DNA from: Halomonas urmiana
GTDB lineage: Bacteria > Pseudomonadota > Gammaproteobacteria > Pseudomonadales > Halomonadaceae
Assembly (NCBI RefSeq): GCF_005780185.1
Contig: NZ_VBUI01000019.1
Location: 34,996 to 98,995 of the forward strand
Reading direction: 5' to 3'
Length of the DNA: 64,000 bases
Shown here: one piece after another, positions 43,013-53,452 of the stretch
How positions within the stretch are numbered: position 1 is the first letter of the stretch
Layout of the letters: every line of letters begins with the position of its first letter
The notes under the pieces: generated by a model
Told to the model about the DNA's origin: nothing
The model's input: only the letters and a program-made list of their open reading frames with translations
Databases searched by the model: none
Translations under genes and position numbers: made by a program

Positions 43013-43122
43013 ATGGCGGCCTCAGGAGCGGACGGGGCGGCCCCGTGTCCCCGGCGGCGGGCCGGGCATCCTACGGCAATCATGGCGGGTTTTCCGCAAT
43101 GGGAAGAGGTCCCGCAAACGAA

Positions 43123-43147
43123 ACGCCCGGGTCAGTGACCCGGGCGT
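43123..43147 (-). terminator. terminator after the aminotransferase gene
   Basis: ACGCCCGGGTCA (43123-43134) pairs with TGACCCGGGCGT (43136-43147). On the minus strand the stem is followed by TTCGTTTGC. It lies 27 bp past the aminotransferase stop. Confidence 0.8.
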
Positions 43148-43173
43148 CTGGCGTGAGTCGCGGGGCGACCGGC

Positions 43174-44361
43174 TCAGTTGACCGCGGCGATCGCCTTGGC
43201 CAGGTAGGGCAGGTTCGCCTGCGAGAAGCCGGCCACGTTGGCGCGGCCGGAGCGCACCATGTAGATGCCGAATTCGTCACGCAGGCGATCGACCTGATCG
43301 GGCGTCAGACCAGTGTAGGAGAACATGCCGCGCTGCTCCGCCACGCAGGCGTACTTCTGGTCCAGGCCATAGGGCTTGAGGGCCTCGACGAAGTCGCGAC
43401 GCAGCGTATTGATGCGATCGCGCATCTCGGTGAGCTCCTCGCGCCAGAGGGTGGTGAGTTCCGCGGAGTGGAGGATCTCGCTGACGATGGAGCCGCCGTG
43501 GGCCGGCGGGTTGGAGTAGTTCTCCCGGGCGACGATGGCGATCTGGGAGCGAACGTTCTCCATCTGCTCCTCGTTCTTCGCCACCAGGATCAGGCAGCCG
43601 GTGCGCTCGCAGTAGATGCCGAAGTTCTTGGAGCAGGAACTGGTGATGATCACCTCGTCGAGGTTCTCGGCCAGCAGGCGCACCCCGTAGGCGTCCTCGT
43701 CGAGGCCCTCGCCGAAGCCCTGGTAGGCGAAGTCGATCAGTGGCAGCAGGTTGCGCTGGCGGACGACTTCCAGCACCTGCTGCCACTGGGCCTGGGAGAG
43801 ATCGAAGCCGGTGGGGTTGTGGCAACAGGCGTGCAGCAGCACCACGTCGCCTTCCGGAATCTGCTTGAGCGCGCCCAGCATGCCGTCGAAGTCCAGCCGG
43901 TTCTCGGAATCGACGTAGGGGTACTTGTGCAGGGTCAGGCCGGCGGCCGGAAAGATGCCCAGGTGGTTCGGCCAGGTCGGGTCGCTGACCCAGACGTCCT
44001 TGCCGGGCAGCTGCTTGGCGATGAAGTCCGCCGCCAGGCGCAGGGCTCCGGTGCCGCCGGGGGACTGGGTGGCACTGGCACGGCCGGCCTCGAGCACCGG
44101 CGAGCCCTCACCCAGCACCATGGGCAGCACCGCCTGGCCGTAGGCCGGCGCGCCGTGCGAACCGATATAGGTCTTGGTGGTCTCGTTCTTGAGCAGCAGG
44201 GCCTCGGCTTCCTTCACGGCGCGCATGACCGGGGTGTTGCCCTGGTCGTCCTTGTAGACGCCCACGCCGAGATCGACCTTCTGAGGGTTTGTGTCCTTCT
44301 TGAAGGCCTCGATCAGACCGAGGATGGCGTCCCCGGGAACCCGCTCAATTTTCTCGAACAT
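43174..44361 (-). CDS. aromatic amino acid/aspartate aminotransferase (PhhC-like)
   Basis: 395-residue class I aminotransferase of the AspC/TyrB family. The PLP lysine is K245 in SSCSKNFGIY, and the substrate-binding arginine is in MVRSGRANVAG. It follows the pterin dehydratase gene with no gap. In Pseudomonas the same pair, phhB-phhC, lies with phenylalanine hydroxylase phhA, so an aromatic amino acid aminotransferase role is favoured over a general aspartate enzyme. phhA itself is not in this window. Confidence 0.88.
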   Translation of the reverse strand: MFEKIERVPGDAILGLIEAFKKDTNPQKVDLGVGVYKDDQGNTPVMRAVKEAEALLLKNETTKTYIGSHGAPAYGQAVLPMVLGEGSPVLEAGRASATQSPGGTGALRLAADFIAKQLPGKDVWVSDPTWPNHLGIFPAAGLTLHKYPYVDSENRLDFDGMLGALKQIPEGDVVLLHACCHNPTGFDLSQAQWQQVLEVVRQRNLLPLIDFAYQGFGEGLDEDAYGVRLLAENLDEVIITSSCSKNFGIYCERTGCLILVAKNEEQMENVRSQIAIVARENYSNPPAHGGSIVSEILHSAELTTLWREELTEMRDRINTLRRDFVEALKPYGLDQKYACVAEQRGMFSYTGLTPDQVDRLRDEFGIYMVRSGRANVAGFSQANLPYLAKAIAAVN

Positions 44362-44700
44362 TTATGTCGCTACCTCGTCAGTTCTGGCGGCAAGAATGAA
44401 ATCGTTCTTGTGCAGGCCCTTTATCGCGTGCGACCACCAGGTCACGGTGACCTTGCCCCATTCGGTCAGCAGGGCCGGGTGATGGCCGGCCTCTTCGGCG
44501 ATCTCGCCGACGCGATTGGTGAAGTCGAGGGCCTGCTGGAAGTTGCGGAACGTGAAGCTCCGCTCTAGCTTCATGATGCCATCGCGCTCGACGATCTGCC
44601 ACTCGGGTATCTCGGCTCCGTACTGCTCGATTTCGGCCTGGGTCACCTGGGGAGCGTCCTGGCGGCAGGCTTCGCATGTCTGTTCGGAGAGCTGGCTCAT
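44362..44700 (-). CDS. phhB: pterin-4a-carbinolamine dehydratase
   Basis: 112-residue enzyme that dehydrates 4a-hydroxytetrahydrobiopterin formed by phenylalanine hydroxylase. The family motif is seen in [21 protein letters not shown], with the paired histidines and the later [12 protein letters not shown]. The start at 44700 ([12 protein letters not shown]) matches the usual N-terminus with its CxxC pair. It directly abuts the aminotransferase gene. Its partner phhA is absent from the visible region, which continues upstream with recQ. Confidence 0.93.
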   Translation of the reverse strand: MSQLSEQTCEACRQDAPQVTQAEIEQYGAEIPEWQIVERDGIMKLERSFTFRNFQQALDFTNRVGEIAEEAGHHPALLTEWGKVTVTWWSHAIKGLHKNDFILAARTDEVAT

Positions 44701-44761
44701 GGGATTCTCCTGATCGTCGATAAGGGGGTTGTGAGAAAGGTCGTGCAGCGGCGCGGCCTCG

Positions 44762-46741
<1,980 letters not shown>

Positions 46742-46834
46742 GGGGCTCTCCCTGCCGAGTCGTTGGAGGTTCACTGGGATCCGTCCAGTATAACGGTCTC
46801 GGGCGACGCGCGTCCGCCGATGGGCCTGCCGGTC

Positions 46835-47009
46835 CAGGGCTATCGCAGTTAGCTCGGCCTCGAAAGCGAAAGGCGCCGGGGACAGGTCGAAGAGGGGGTC
46901 CGGAGGCCAGGGAAGGCGGAGGTAGCGTACAGGGAGGTATTCACAGCGCCCCCTCGAAGGCCTGTCGCCGGGAAAGCCTTGAGCGATGTTGCCAACGGCG
47001 ATAGCCCTG
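46835..47009. mobile_element. MITE-like element, copy D, with 10-bp target duplication
   Basis: The termini CAGGGCTATCGC (46835-46846) and GCGATAGCCCTG (46998-47009) are perfect 12-bp inverted repeats. They are flanked by the perfect direct repeat CCTGCCGGTC at 46825-46834 and 47010-47019, which is the mark of a transposition event. The interior is an imperfect palindrome: GCGCCGGGGACAGGTCGAAG on the left and CTCGAAGGCCTGTCGCCGG on the right, around GGTAGCGTACAGGGAGGT. It has no coding capacity. It sits in the divergent promoter region of recQ and the hydrolase gene. Confidence 0.85.
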
Positions 47010-47076
47010 CCTGCCGGTCGACGCAGTCACTATACTTCGGGTATCTCCGTCACCCATGGCGGGGGTGGGAGGGAGC

Positions 47077-47739
47077 ATGTCCATGACCGAGCATGATCTT
47101 GTGATCCAGACGTGCGGTGTCGCCCTGGAGGGAAACCTGCTGATGCCCGAGGCTCCGGCGGGCGTCGTGGTGTTCGCCCACGGCAGCGGCAGCAGCCGCT
47201 TCAGCCGCCGCAATCGCCGGGTGGCACGCCACCTGGCCGACCAGGGATTGGCGACGCTGTTGTTCGACCTGCTGACGCCGGAAGAGAGCCTGATCGACGA
47301 GCGTACCCGGGCATTGCGCTTCGATATAGCGCTGATCGGGTCGCGCATGAGCGGCGCGGTGGCTTGGGTCGCCGAGGCGCCGGAGTCTCGGGGGCTCGGC
47401 ATCGGCCTGTTCGGCGCCAGCACCGGGGCCGCGGCGGCGCTCATTGCGGCGGCCGATCAGCCGACGCGGGTGAGGGCGGTGGTGTCGCGCGGCGGACGAC
47501 CCGACCTCGCCGGCGAGGCCCTGGCGCGGGTGAGGGCGCCGACCCTGCTGCTGGTCGGCGGGCATGACCCCCAGGTCATCCGGCTCAACGAGCAGGCCAT
47601 GGCGCGACTGTGCTGTCCTCGCGAATTGCTGATCGTTCCTGGCGCCAGCCACCTCTTCGAGGAGCCGGGTACCCTGGAAAGGGTCGAGGCCCACGCCGCT
47701 CGGTGGTTTCTCGATCACCTGGGGGGCGCGCCCTCGTGA
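47077..47739 (+). CDS. alpha/beta hydrolase, dienelactone-hydrolase-like
   Basis: 220-residue serine hydrolase. The catalytic triad is probably S115 (LFGASTGAA), D164 (GGHD) and H192 (GASHLF), and the oxyanion HGSGSSR loop is at 35-41. Such small proteins are common next to or fused with phosphoribosyltransferases in other genomes, but that is not the case here. The start at 47077 lies just after GGGAGGGAG; 47083 is also possible. The last 25 bp overlap the end of the convergent diguanylate cyclase gene. The substrate is unknown. Confidence 0.83.
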   Translation: MSMTEHDLVIQTCGVALEGNLLMPEAPAGVVVFAHGSGSSRFSRRNRRVARHLADQGLATLLFDLLTPEESLIDERTRALRFDIALIGSRMSGAVAWVAEAPESRGLGIGLFGASTGAAAALIAAADQPTRVRAVVSRGGRPDLAGEALARVRAPTLLLVGGHDPQVIRLNEQAMARLCCPRELLIVPGASHLFEEPGTLERVEAHAARWFLDHLGGAPS

Positions 47740-48695
47740 GATTCAGGGGGGCAGACGCCGGCCATCACGCGATTGCGCCCGCTGTCCTTGGCGGCATACA
47801 GGCTCTCGTCGACGCGCTGCATGAGGATCTCACGGGAGTCGCCAACGCGGTGTTCGGCGATGCCGATGCTGATGGTGATCTGCCCGTGCCCGACGCCGAA
47901 ATCATGCTCGGCGATTCGCTCGCGCAGCCGCTCCGCCAGCTGCCGGCAGTGCGACTCGGGCGTCAAGGGCAGCAGCACGGCGAACTCCTCGCCGCCGAGT
48001 CGGGCCATCAGGTCCTCCTCGCGCAGGATACCGTGGGAGAGGCTGGCGAGCTCGCGTAGTACCTGATCTCCCTGCAGGTGACCCCAGGTATCGTTGATCG
48101 ACTTGAAATGGTCGAGATCCAGCATCATCAGCGACAGCGGGAGGCCGTGCCGGTTACTCAGCGAGAGCTCCTCGTCGAGGCGCGTTATCAGCTTGCGTCG
48201 ATTGGCCAGGCCGGTGAGGTCGTCGGTGTCCGAGAGCCTGCGCAGGCGGTCTTCCTCGAGCATCTGCTCGCTGATGTCGATCATCAGGCCGACCCAGAGC
48301 GTGCCGCTGTCGACTCGGCGCGGTTGGGCACGCACGGCGATCCAGCTCATGCGTTTCCCGGGCAGACGCAGCCGGAAGGTGGTGGCGATGGGGGTGCCCG
48401 ATCGCGCCGAGCGTTCGATGACGGCCATCAGCCGCGGGTAGTCTGGCTCGGCCAGGCGTTCCAGGGCGGGGAGGGCATTCTGTGACAGATCGTGCCAATC
48501 GAGGCCGTTCAGCTCGGTGCCGCGGCCGGCCAGGTAGGGAAAGTGCAAGTGGCCATCCGGCGCACGGTGCAGCTGGAAGATCACGCCGGGCAACTGCTCG
48601 GTCAACTCGAGGAGCCACGGGATATCTGCTAGCTCTCTATCCGGCAGGACATCGTTGGAAGGCATGCTATCCGGCAGGACATCGTTGGAGGGCAT
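47715..48695 (-). CDS. diguanylate cyclase (PAS-GGDEF)
   Basis: 326-residue soluble enzyme that makes cyclic di-GMP. A PAS-like sensor domain (about 27-150) is followed by a complete GGDEF domain: LTGLANRR at its start, active-site GGEEF at 234-238 and the inhibitory site R-E-E-D five residues before. Start 48695 was chosen because AAGGA is well spaced upstream. The first ten codons are duplicated in tandem, giving MPSNDVLPD twice and a second in-frame ATG at 48665. Its 3' end overlaps the convergent hydrolase gene by 25 bp. Confidence 0.9.
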   Translation of the reverse strand: MPSNDVLPDSMPSNDVLPDRELADIPWLLELTEQLPGVIFQLHRAPDGHLHFPYLAGRGTELNGLDWHDLSQNALPALERLAEPDYPRLMAVIERSARSGTPIATTFRLRLPGKRMSWIAVRAQPRRVDSGTLWVGLMIDISEQMLEEDRLRRLSDTDDLTGLANRRKLITRLDEELSLSNRHGLPLSLMMLDLDHFKSINDTWGHLQGDQVLRELASLSHGILREEDLMARLGGEEFAVLLPLTPESHCRQLAERLRERIAEHDFGVGHGQITISIGIAEHRVGDSREILMQRVDESLYAAKDSGRNRVMAGVCPPESHEGAPPR

Positions 48696-48696
48696 G
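48637..48696. repeat. 30-bp tandem duplication at the start of the diguanylate cyclase gene
   Basis: Bases 48637-48666 and 48667-48696 are identical except for one base (GGAAGG versus GGAGGG). Each copy contains an ATG on the minus strand, so the N-terminal decapeptide occurs twice and two start codons are available. Confidence 0.95.
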
Positions 48697-48926
48697 CGGG
48701 TGTCCTTGTATCCCAGCTGCGCACAGCGAGTGTCGTTATCGGTCCTGCCCAGCGAGTGGCTGGGTCGGTCGCACGCGCTCATCGGGTGGCGCATCGCTTT
48801 TGTCGTCGGCATTATGCCGCCTCGCTAGGGGATTGCCTATCCATCTTGGGGTGTAGGCGATTGCCGACAATAAGGCTTGGATAATATGCCCGTGTCCCGA
48901 TCTTGGGGTGACGGTCTGGCCCGAGA

Positions 48927-50078
48927 TCATCGCGGTGCGTCGTAGCGTCGCGCGCGTCCACGCGAGAACACCACCTGCCAGAGCTGGAGATGGCGGGCGC
49001 GAAAGGCGCCGGCGCAGACCGACAGGTAGTAGCGAAACATCCGGTGGGTGCGCTCGTTATAGCGCGGGGCGATCTCGTGCCAGTGGGCGTCGACATTGGC
49101 GAGCCACGCCATCAGCGTCCGGTCGTAGTCTGGGCCGAAGTTCTGCCAATCCTCCATCAGCAGATGATTCTCGCTGGCGCGCGCGATATGCATGGCCGAG
49201 GGCAGTGTCCCGTTGGGGAAGATGTAGCGATGGATCCAGGGATCCGCCGATATCTCGGAGCGGTTGGAGCCGATGGTATGCAGGAGGAAGAGGCCGTCCG
49301 GCGGCATCAGGCGCCGGATGGTCTCGAAATAGGTGGCGTAATTGCGATGCCCCACGTGCTCGAACATGCCGATGGAGACGACCCGGTCATAGAGACCGTC
49401 GAGGTCACGATAATCCTGCAGCAGTATCTCCACCGGCAGGTCGGCGCAGCGCTTCTGGGCGAGAGCCGCCTGCTCCCGGGAGATGGTAATGCCGGTGACC
49501 GACACGCCGTGATGCCGGGCCGCATGCTCGGCGAAGCTGCCCCAGCCGCAGCCGATATCGAGGACCCTCATGCCCGGTCTCAGGTCGAGTTTCTGACAGG
49601 CCAGTTCGAGCTTGGCCCGCTGGGCGGCGGCGAGATCATCGGCCTCCTTCCAGTAGCCGCAGGAGTAGCACATGGTCTCATCGAGCATGCGTTCGAAGAG
49701 ATCATTGCCCAGGTCGTAGTGCACCTCGCCGACCATATAGGCTCGGGTCCTGCTCTGCAGGTTGCGAAAGCCCGACTGCAGCCGGTACATGAGTTTTTCC
49801 GACGGCGTGCGAGCATGCTGTCCCAGGCCATGCAGCAGCATACGATGGGCCATCTGATCGATGCGGTCGCACTCCCACCAGCCCTCCATGTAGGTCTCGC
49901 CGAGGCCCAGGGTGCCCTGGTGCAGGATGCGCGAGAAGACGTCGGGATGCAGCACGCGGATATCCTGTGGAGCATCACCGTTGAGCGTGACGCCTGATCC
50001 CTTCAGCAGGCGTTCGACGACGCGTCTGGCGCGGGTGTCGGGCAGGGCGATCGGTCCGATGCGGGTGTCACTGGTCAT
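48927..50078 (-). CDS. cfa: cyclopropane-fatty-acyl-phospholipid synthase
   Basis: 383-residue SAM-dependent enzyme that turns unsaturated acyl chains of membrane lipids into cyclopropane chains, often in stationary phase or under salt or acid stress. The SAM-binding motif VLDIGCGWGSFAEHA and the SIGMFEHVGHRNY segment are present, and the C-terminus has LQLWQVVFSRG. The length equals that of E. coli Cfa (382). A strong AGGAGG site precedes the ATG at 50078. Confidence 0.95.
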   Translation of the reverse strand: MTSDTRIGPIALPDTRARRVVERLLKGSGVTLNGDAPQDIRVLHPDVFSRILHQGTLGLGETYMEGWWECDRIDQMAHRMLLHGLGQHARTPSEKLMYRLQSGFRNLQSRTRAYMVGEVHYDLGNDLFERMLDETMCYSCGYWKEADDLAAAQRAKLELACQKLDLRPGMRVLDIGCGWGSFAEHAARHHGVSVTGITISREQAALAQKRCADLPVEILLQDYRDLDGLYDRVVSIGMFEHVGHRNYATYFETIRRLMPPDGLFLLHTIGSNRSEISADPWIHRYIFPNGTLPSAMHIARASENHLLMEDWQNFGPDYDRTLMAWLANVDAHWHEIAPRYNERTHRMFRYYLSVCAGAFRARHLQLWQVVFSRGRARRYDAPR

Positions 50079-50467
50079 GGTGTCCTCCTGGGCGCGTGCT
50101 GGCTAACAGGCTGACGAACGCGGCGTGAGGGGCCGCGCCAATGCCACTGTTGAACCCAGCATAGACCAGCCGGCTTGAAGCGTGGGGCAAGTCGTGGGTC
50201 GGAGCCTGTGGCGGAGAGCGTCCGCGCCGCCCTGCAGGATGCCCTCGCGGCGCGGTGCGTCGTCCCGTTGGCGCCTTACCCGCCGGATGCCCCTCGGCGC
50301 GGCCCTTACGGCGTGTGCCGTCGGCAGCGCATTTTCGTCAGGCGCTGAGGGGCACTGGCAGCACAATCGGTCGTGCGTCTGCCCAATCACGATAAAATCC
50401 GTCAGAATAGTCGCCTGGTAGCGATGCCTCGCGGTGTCGGAAAGAACTCCGGTGATCCTGGTGTGAT
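50079..50467. other. 389-bp divergent intergenic region (cfa / NSS transporter)
   Basis: It must contain promoters for both flanking genes. I see no convincing gene; possible short frames have no ribosome site or family resemblance. The stretch 50210-50330 is rich in GCG and CGG runs, and 50385-50465 is more AT-rich and probably holds the transporter promoter. Confidence 0.5.
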
Positions 50468-51928
50468 ATGACAACGAACGCACAACCCCGAACCCAGTGG
50501 CTCGGCCGCTGGGGCTTTATCCTGGCGGCGACCGGTTCCGCGGTGGGCCTGGGCAACATCTGGAAGTTTCCCTACATCACCGGCGAGTTCGGCGGTGGCG
50601 CCTTCGTGCTGGTCTACCTGGCCTGCATCCTCGCCGTGGGAGTGCCGGTGATGATGACCGAGATCGCCCTGGGACGACGTGGCCGTGGCAGCCCCGTCGA
50701 CGCCCTGCGGCGCCTCGTCGCCGAGTCGGGCCGCGGTTCGGTCTGGTCGCTGCTCGGCTGGATGGCCATGCTGTGCGGCTTTCTGATCCTGTCGTTCTAT
50801 GTGGTGGTGGCGGGATGGTCCTTCGCCTACCTCTGGAAGATGCTGAGCGGCGGCCTTACGGGCTCAAGCGTCGATGAGATGGCGGCGATCTTCGCGGCCA
50901 ACAACGCCAGCCCCCTGAATCTCGGGTTCTGGAGCACCCTGGTCACGGTGGCGACCATGGTGATCGTCGGCAAGGGCGTGCAGGCCGGCATCGAGAAGAG
51001 CGTCAGCTGGATGATGCCCGGCATGGTGCTGATGCTGCTGCTGCTGATCGGCTATGGCGTGTTCTCCGGCGGCTTCCCGGCGGCGGTCGAGTTCCTGTTC
51101 TCCTTCGATGCCGGCCGCCTCTCAAGCGAAGGCATGCTGGCCGCACTGGGCCACGCCTTCTTCACCCTGTCGCTGGCCTCCGGGGCCATCCTCACCTACG
51201 GCAGCTATCTGCCCGCGACCACCTCGATCGCGCGTACCACGCTCTCCGTGGCGCTGGCCGACACGGTGGTGGCGCTGATGGCGGGGCTGGCGATCTTCCC
51301 GGTGATCTTCGCCAACGGCATGAGCCCGAGCAGCGGCCCCGGCCTGATCTTCATGAGCCTGCCGCTGGCCTTCCAGGCCATCCCCATGGGTACCCTGTTC
51401 GGCGTCCTGTTCTTCGTGATGCTCTCCATGGCCGCGCTGACCTCGTCGATCTCCATGGTCGAGGCCACGGTCTCGTGGCTCACCGACAACAAGGGCATCT
51501 CGCGGCGCAGCGCCTCCTGGGGCACCGGCCTGGTGCTGTGGCTGATCAGCACCCTGGCGATGCTCTCCTTCAACGTCGGTGCCGACTGGACCCTGGCCGG
51601 CAAGCACTTCTTCGACTGGCTCGACTACCTGACCTCGCGCTGGATGATGCCGCTGGGTGGCCTCGGCATGGTGATGCTGGCCGGGTTCGTGCTGAAAAGC
51701 GACACCTTCCGGGAAGAGCTCGGCCTGTCGCCTGTCTGGCATGCGCTCTGGCTGTTCATGGTGCGCTACGTCAGCCCGCTGGGGATCCTGATGATCTTCG
51801 TCGATGCCCTGGGCATCACCCGCGTGGAATTCGGCCTGCACTGGCCCTGGCTGCTGGCGATCCTGGTGGCCGCGACCCTGCTCGGCGAGTTCGCAAGCCC
51901 CCGCCTGCGGCGTATGCTCTGCTCCTGA
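50468..51928 (+). CDS. neurotransmitter:sodium symporter (NSS) family transporter
   Basis: 486-residue sodium-coupled transporter of the LeuT/SNF family. The first helix carries the Na+- and substrate-binding signature GSAVGLGNIWKFPY (about residues 24-37). Eleven to twelve helices are seen; bacterial members often have eleven or twelve. Substrates of relatives are amino acids such as tyrosine, tryptophan, leucine or methionine; this one is not assignable. The start ATG at 50468 has only a weak ribosome site. Confidence 0.93.
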   Translation: MTTNAQPRTQWLGRWGFILAATGSAVGLGNIWKFPYITGEFGGGAFVLVYLACILAVGVPVMMTEIALGRRGRGSPVDALRRLVAESGRGSVWSLLGWMAMLCGFLILSFYVVVAGWSFAYLWKMLSGGLTGSSVDEMAAIFAANNASPLNLGFWSTLVTVATMVIVGKGVQAGIEKSVSWMMPGMVLMLLLLIGYGVFSGGFPAAVEFLFSFDAGRLSSEGMLAALGHAFFTLSLASGAILTYGSYLPATTSIARTTLSVALADTVVALMAGLAIFPVIFANGMSPSSGPGLIFMSLPLAFQAIPMGTLFGVLFFVMLSMAALTSSISMVEATVSWLTDNKGISRRSASWGTGLVLWLISTLAMLSFNVGADWTLAGKHFFDWLDYLTSRWMMPLGGLGMVMLAGFVLKSDTFREELGLSPVWHALWLFMVRYVSPLGILMIFVDALGITRVEFGLHWPWLLAILVAATLLGEFASPRLRRMLCS

Positions 51929-51952
51929 GCGCGTCTTCGCCGAGCCGGTTCC

Positions 51953-51978
51953 GATCGCCCCGCCCCGCGGGGGCGATC
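51953..51978 (+). terminator. hairpin after the NSS transporter gene
   Basis: GATCGCCCC (51953-51961) pairs with GGGGCGATC (51970-51978) across an 8-nt GC-rich loop, followed by TGGTTTC. The T-tract is weak. Confidence 0.6.
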
Positions 51979-52115
51979 TGGTTTCAGGCGGAGGGGGCAA
52001 CGCTCGACGATGAAACCAGCGGTTATAGCCTTGTGCCGAGGGAGTCGTGGTATCCGTGGCGACTGTTAATTACCATAATGAATAAATCGCCATTGATGAC
52101 TGAGGTTATTGGAAT

Positions 52116-52988
52116 ATGAGAACCGGTTCCGTGCACGCGGCGGGGCGAGACGAGGCGCCGATGGGGCTGCCGGCGGGCTCGGCCTTCCCTCAAGGCTGTG
52201 TCAGCCTGGTCGGGGCCGGCCCGGGCGATCCGGAGCTGCTCACCCTCAAGGCATGGCGACGCCTGAAGGCTGCCGAGGTGATCCTCCATGACCGACTGGT
52301 CAGCGACGAGATCCTGGCGCTGGCGAGCCCCGAGGCCTACCGACTCTATGTCGGCAAGGAGCGCTCGCGGCACAGCGTGCCCCAGGACGGCATCAATCAG
52401 GCCCTGATCGACTGGGCCATGGCCGGCAAGCGGGTCGTTCGCCTCAAGGGCGGCGATCCCTTCATCTTCGGTCGTGGCGGAGAAGAGCTCGAGACGCTGG
52501 TCGAGGCGGGCATCATGGTGGAGGTGGTGCCTGGCATCACCGCGGCATCGGGCTGCGCGGCCTATGCCGGCATCCCGCTCACTCACCGCGAGCATGCGCA
52601 GTCGGTGCGCTTCGTCACCGGTCACCTGCGCAATGGCAGCAGCGACCTGGACTGGCCGACGCTGGCGGGGCCCGGCCAGACCCTGGTGTTCTACATGGGC
52701 CTGGGCAGCCTGGCGCTGATCGGCGAGCAGCTCTGCCGCCACGGCCTGGCGCCCGAGACACCCGTGGCGCTGATCGAGCAGGGCACCACGGCACGCCAGC
52801 GGGTGCACGTCGGTACCCTGGAGAAGTTGCCGCCGACAGGCGAAGTGGTTACTATCCGACCGCCGACGCTGATCGTCGTCGGCGGTGTCGTGGCACTGCA
52901 CGATCGGCTGGCCTGGTTCGATCAGGCACGGGCCAACAGCTCGGGTTGGCTGCAGGGCAAGCACCCTTCGCCGCCGCCCCTTGATTAG
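52116..52988 (+). CDS. cobA: uroporphyrinogen-III C-methyltransferase
   Basis: 290-residue SAM-dependent methyltransferase that makes precorrin-2 for sirohaem (nitrite and sulfite reductases) or cobalamin. The tetrapyrrole methylase motifs [34 protein letters not shown] and [21 protein letters not shown] are present. This is the monofunctional type, without the CysG dehydrogenase/chelatase domain. About 28 extra residues precede the first strand; a shorter start at 52161 (MGLPAGSAF) is possible. No nitrite reductase gene is adjacent. Confidence 0.93.
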   Translation: MRTGSVHAAGRDEAPMGLPAGSAFPQGCVSLVGAGPGDPELLTLKAWRRLKAAEVILHDRLVSDEILALASPEAYRLYVGKERSRHSVPQDGINQALIDWAMAGKRVVRLKGGDPFIFGRGGEELETLVEAGIMVEVVPGITAASGCAAYAGIPLTHREHAQSVRFVTGHLRNGSSDLDWPTLAGPGQTLVFYMGLGSLALIGEQLCRHGLAPETPVALIEQGTTARQRVHVGTLEKLPPTGEVVTIRPPTLIVVGGVVALHDRLAWFDQARANSSGWLQGKHPSPPPLD

Positions 52989-53046
52989 GGCGCCTGATCG
53001 CTGGACGCGAGAGTCGGCGCAAGACGGTATGTCATGAGGTGACCGC

Positions 53047-53433
53047 ATGGGGATTCGCTCCCGATCGATTCTGACCTGCTGCGTGGCGGGGTGGCTGATG
53101 GTTGGCTACGCCGCTACGGGACAGGCCCACGAGACCGAGGCCAAGACCCAGCAGGGTGTGGCGTCCTACTACAGCGACCGCTTCCAGGGCCGCACCACGG
53201 CAAGCGGCGAGCCCTTCAACCAGCAGGCCCTCACGGCCGCTCATCCCACGCTGCCGTTCGGCACCCGGGTCACGGTGAGCCGGGAGGACAACGGCCGCGA
53301 GGTCGAGGTGCTGATCAATGATCGCGGCCCCTATGCCAAGGGGCGCATCATCGATCTCTCCAAGCGGGCCGCCAAGGCGCTCGGAATGCTCAAGCGCGGC
53401 ACCGTGCCGGTCGAGATCTCCTACGTCCGTTGA
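53047..53433 (+). CDS. RlpA-like double-psi beta-barrel protein
   Basis: 128 residues with a signal sequence (about 1-27) and one RlpA-type barrel (GVASYYSDRFQGRTTASGE, then NDRGPYAKGRIIDLSKRAA). Relatives are septal lytic transglycosylases, but this short form lacks the C-terminal SPOR domain, so it may act elsewhere in the envelope. It ends 19 bp before the convergent binding-protein gene. GAGGTGACCGC precedes the ATG. Confidence 0.9.
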   Translation: MGIRSRSILTCCVAGWLMVGYAATGQAHETEAKTQQGVASYYSDRFQGRTTASGEPFNQQALTAAHPTLPFGTRVTVSREDNGREVEVLINDRGPYAKGRIIDLSKRAAKALGMLKRGTVPVEISYVR

Positions 53434-53452
53434 GCCGCTCTGAAACGACCGC

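Noticed and set aside
46900..46980. Short frames in the repeat copies giving similar peptides (for example SVQGGIHSA)
   Set aside because: They recur because the DNA repeat recurs; the frames are not kept intact between copies, have no ribosome sites and are best explained as non-coding.
50103..50483. Minus-strand frame of about 126 codons in the cfa/NSS intergenic region
   Set aside because: No ribosome site, Arg/Ala-rich composition typical of random GC-rich frames, and it runs into the transporter coding region.
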